A stretch of DNA of 64,000 nucleotides from Sinonovacula constricta (taxonomy: Eukaryota > Mollusca > Bivalvia > Cardiida > Solecurtidae), in NCBI GenBank assembly GCA_007844125.1, contig CM017559.1, positions 35,145,260 to 35,209,259 on the forward strand, read 5' to 3'. The notes under the pieces are model-generated. The model searched no databases, had not been told where the DNA came from, and saw nothing but the letters and a program-made list of their open reading frames with translations. Below, one piece after another: positions 60,661 to 64,000 of the stretch; within the stretch, counting starts at the first letter, position 1, and every line of letters starts with the position of its first letter. Made by a program: the position numbers and the translations under genes.

Positions 60661-63600
60661 ACTGTTTTTAATATACTGCAATCAAATATACAGACAATAG
60701 TCCCTCGAAAATGCTCGAAATATACTTAGTTATAATATAAATAATATATAAATAGTATGTAGAGTTACACTACCAGGTAAATGGGGCCCAGTTATATACA
60801 TGTTTTACTTAATTGCCATGCACAGACAGTGTAGAACGTACACATATTTGTGTGCACTATTTTCCATCTTGAAATTAATGTTTAAACATTTTTCTGTATA
60901 TACCACTGACATCAACTGTTTATTGATATACATTTATATGTTTTTTATGTTTCAATATTACATAATCTTCATAAATTTGTTTTTGTCAAGTATTCAAGTC
61001 TCTGAATGACATTTCATACATGTGTTAAAATATAAATTCATTCAATCAATGGCTCAGAAAACATGTTTTTGGTATTGTTGAACGACAGACTAATAAAGAT
61101 GAAATTGTGTGTCAGTTTAGTGACTTGATTACGTTTATTTATTCAAAGTGGATCTACTTCCGTTTAATTTATCATGTACACATGTACGGTACTCCTATAT
61201 CATTTCGAAATATTTTAATTTTAAATAGGCATCTAAATCCACGAAATTAAGATAACTAGCACTATATGGATGTAAACTCATTTCAAAAAGTAAAATAACA
61301 AAATGAGACGAGGCTTTTCACAAAAAGAGAAACTTATCAAATTTATGTTCTTGCCTCTTGTCAGGCAGCTTTGTGGAAACAGTTAAAGAACAATAATCTC
61401 ATAACAATTGGAATAAAGCAACCAGGGGTGTGTTTTAGAACAGTTCGGTTTTAAAATGAACGTCCCTCATGCGTTGTTTTCCTACAATTATTTCAGCAGT
61501 AAAATTTCACTGGTTGCTTTTCGAAAAACGGCTTATATCAATACGGCACGATTTGGAATTCGTTTAATATTAGATCGACAGGAAATGTTCTCAGAGAAAC
61601 TTAGGAATAGGAACTTTATTTCTGTACGTTTGTGCACGCGGATAGTTAAATGACTACATCCAGATGATGATATTGTGTAAGAAATCCGAATCAAGCATAT
61701 TAAGTCATACTTAGACAGTTTTACGACAATGAGATCTTCGACTACAATAGTATGCCCGGAAACATGGGATAAGCTAACAAGTTCATACTTACTGGATATC
61801 CATTTAATATCCTGTAACGTTTACAGTAGTTTTAAGGTATACATATATATATATACTATATATAGATAGATACATCTGTTTACTGAAAAAAATCAAATTA
61901 ATCAAAATACCGTTAATAATTATAATGTGAAGAAATGCCCATGATCGTTTGTACAGTATTTGTAAAAACGACATAGTTATTCCTTTCCGTTACATGTACT
62001 AGGTTTCTTTTTAGGATATCACGAATGAAGTAAATGATATAACTTTTCTACATGATTACTACTTCTTTCTACTACATAACTATGCATACAATTACTATTA
62101 TTCACATAGATCCTAAACAGAAAATAGTCGCATTCATTTACATCTATCTCTTTCTATCACTGACAAAAAATATTGTCAACAGAAACGTGATGCAATGTTT
62201 AATAGCAAGGGTACAAGTTGACAGAGTTGTGGTACTGACATACAAACAATACTTTTCTGCTTAAAACAGACTATTTCATCGGGTTCAATTTGAAACTTTG
62301 TGTCCAGGTATGATATAGAGGATTCAGGTAAAACATCGCTCTTTGTTCACAAAGATACTGCCGGAAGCATGTCTGTGCAAATGATGGCATCTGGTAAACA
62401 ATTGCTAAGGCTAGTATTCATTTGTTACGTATATACATGTAGCCCAGCATTAAGCCGCCTTTAAGTTAGACAGTATACATGTATGGAAAGAAACTAAATG
62501 ATAGATAACTTCAGTACAAGTTCCAATTACATCCTTAGATCATTGTTTACATCTATGCAAAAAAAAAAAATCTTTCGGCAGGATAAATACACATCATTCT
62601 AAATAAAAACGCTTTTTAAGTCATATTTGAAAATTTGAGACGACTTGTTTAAGTAAACACAACATGTGTATCAGATATAATGTATTACATTTATGAAAAG
62701 TCATTTTACAAATTTTATTTCTTATTGGCTTTAGGATTAGCCAGGTTGTTAATAAAGTTTAACAGAATTTTAGTCAACCGACAAGGTTAAAGTAATTAAC
62801 GTAGTTCGTGAATGGAGTGTTACTTAAGGAAAAGTAGCATTTGACTCATCTTCATAAGCACATCACAACTTACATCTCTGGTAACATTCTTCTGAAATAT
62901 AGTAAATTTTCAAACCTTCACATAAGAAAATAAGTATGCGTGATACGGTTGCAGTTTATTACTGTGGCGGCAATTTGATAAATCCATTGATTGGAATATA
63001 GAAGAACTCAATCGTTACCTATGTAATGATATGTACGTCATTAACTAATGGAAAGTAATTACCGTATGTCTGCATCAGATGTTTCGCTTTATGCAGAGAG
63101 CCTGATCAGATTATTACAGATATTGCATCTCCTGTAAAACTTTCAGCTAGCAAGCAGTGGCTATGATAACACTGTTTATACTTAATTCGTTCAGTTTTAT
63201 CGTACTTTTGAACAAAAGGTATAGAAGCGAGTCCACAATTACGTACGTCCACGAAGAAAAGAAGACAATGTGCATTTGAATTCTCACATGCAAAGCTTGA
63301 GTTCGAACAATTTGCACAGATCGTTGTGAGGAAAGCTTGACCAACAAACTTTCTAAAAGGGAACACAATTGACGTGTATATTGTTTTTGTTTGAGATTGA
63401 TTACATTGTTACGTTATATTCCTTACATATTCTTCAATATGCAAATATATTAGACTCAGACATGTTTCAAGTAAGGTGATGTTTGCACATTTGGTAGAAA
63501 TCATCTAAGGAAACACTTTAATGTACAACTTTTAATCATTAGTTGATAGGCGATGACATTCGTAGACAGTTCCTTAATCACTGTTATTAATAACTAAGTC

Positions 63601-64000
63601 CTTCAACAATATGTGTGCGTGTGTATGTTTACATGTACAGATTATTATGATAATTATTGTAATTATTATTATTAAATTATGTATTGAGAAGAATAATCCA
63701 CGGAATGATGTTTGTGGACAATGAGTCCAAAGGTATATAACATATAATCATTACTGTAGACATATAATTAAATGCTAAATAAAATATCTTTTTTAAAATG
63801 ATTTACTTTATTGACTGCTGTATGCACAGCCAATTACGGTAAACTTGTGTTATTAATTGCAAGCTTTAGGGTGTAAAGCAAAGCAATAATGCAAAAACGT
63901 TCACAAAGGAACACATGGCAGGCAACCTATTAAACAAGACGTGGCAATCACTAATTGGATCGTGACACGCCTCGCATAATTTTGGCGAACAGTTTCTTTG
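60661..64000. other. AT-rich stretch, nothing recognised
   Basis: No gene, SINE or large array recognised to the window end. A small AT/GATA microsatellite lies at about 61840-61875. The overlapping minus-strand frames at 63106-63368 have cysteines but no recognised domain. Confidence 0.5.

Overview
The window reads as AT-rich eukaryotic DNA, most likely from a bivalve mollusc. The reasons are one spliced gene with GT/AG introns whose cysteine-rich ectodomain resembles orphan GPCR ectodomains that are numerous in bivalves, tRNA-derived SINEs, Penelope-like and non-LTR retroelement relics, MITE-like dispersed repeats, and very large minisatellites. Nothing looks prokaryotic. The taxon is an inference; no species-diagnostic sequence was identified.

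Layout. 0.47-13.34 kb (+): a TATA-type promoter and three phase-compatible exons (562-1557, 11569-12165, 13120-13339) of a signal-peptide-bearing, cysteine-rich protein. About 604 codons are present. The expected downstream 7TM exon is not in the window, so the gene is partial here or its 3' half is lost. Intron 1 (about 10 kb) holds a Penelope-like reverse transcriptase relic (2.5-2.8 kb), dispersed repeats and SINEs (3.4-6.4 kb) and three adjoining tandem arrays: 35 bp (6.4-7.6 kb), about 52 bp degenerate (7.6-8.3 kb) and 41 bp (8.37-11.54 kb, about 77 copies). The last array ends 25 bp before the splice acceptor and carries a higher-order structure.

13.3-37 kb: mostly non-coding. A diverged direct segmental duplication dominates: copy A about 16.1-21.9 kb, copy B about 27.4-36.75 kb. 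Copy B contains about 4-5 kb of extra sequence, and each copy has grown its own minisatellite. Between the copies lie a tRNA-like SINE, a perfect hairpin and a weak candidate coding fragment. 37-64 kb: a pure 33-bp minisatellite (40.18-41.34 kb), a non-LTR retrotransposon relic (about 44.9-45.7 kb, minus), SINE copies at 44.1, 49.3 and 60.3 kb (the last with clean target-site duplications), a 935-bp hAT-like non-autonomous transposon at 52.4-53.3 kb with terminal inverted repeats and a TSD, members of two dispersed repeat families, and several microsatellites. One or two short candidate exons (57.17 and perhaps 59.3 kb) are weak.

Apart from the ectodomain gene I see no confident protein-coding gene. 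Almost all other open frames are random, repeat-derived or transposon relics. I found no new enzymatic or defence-type system; the unusual content is repeat architecture. Everything comes from reading the sequence; no database search was run.
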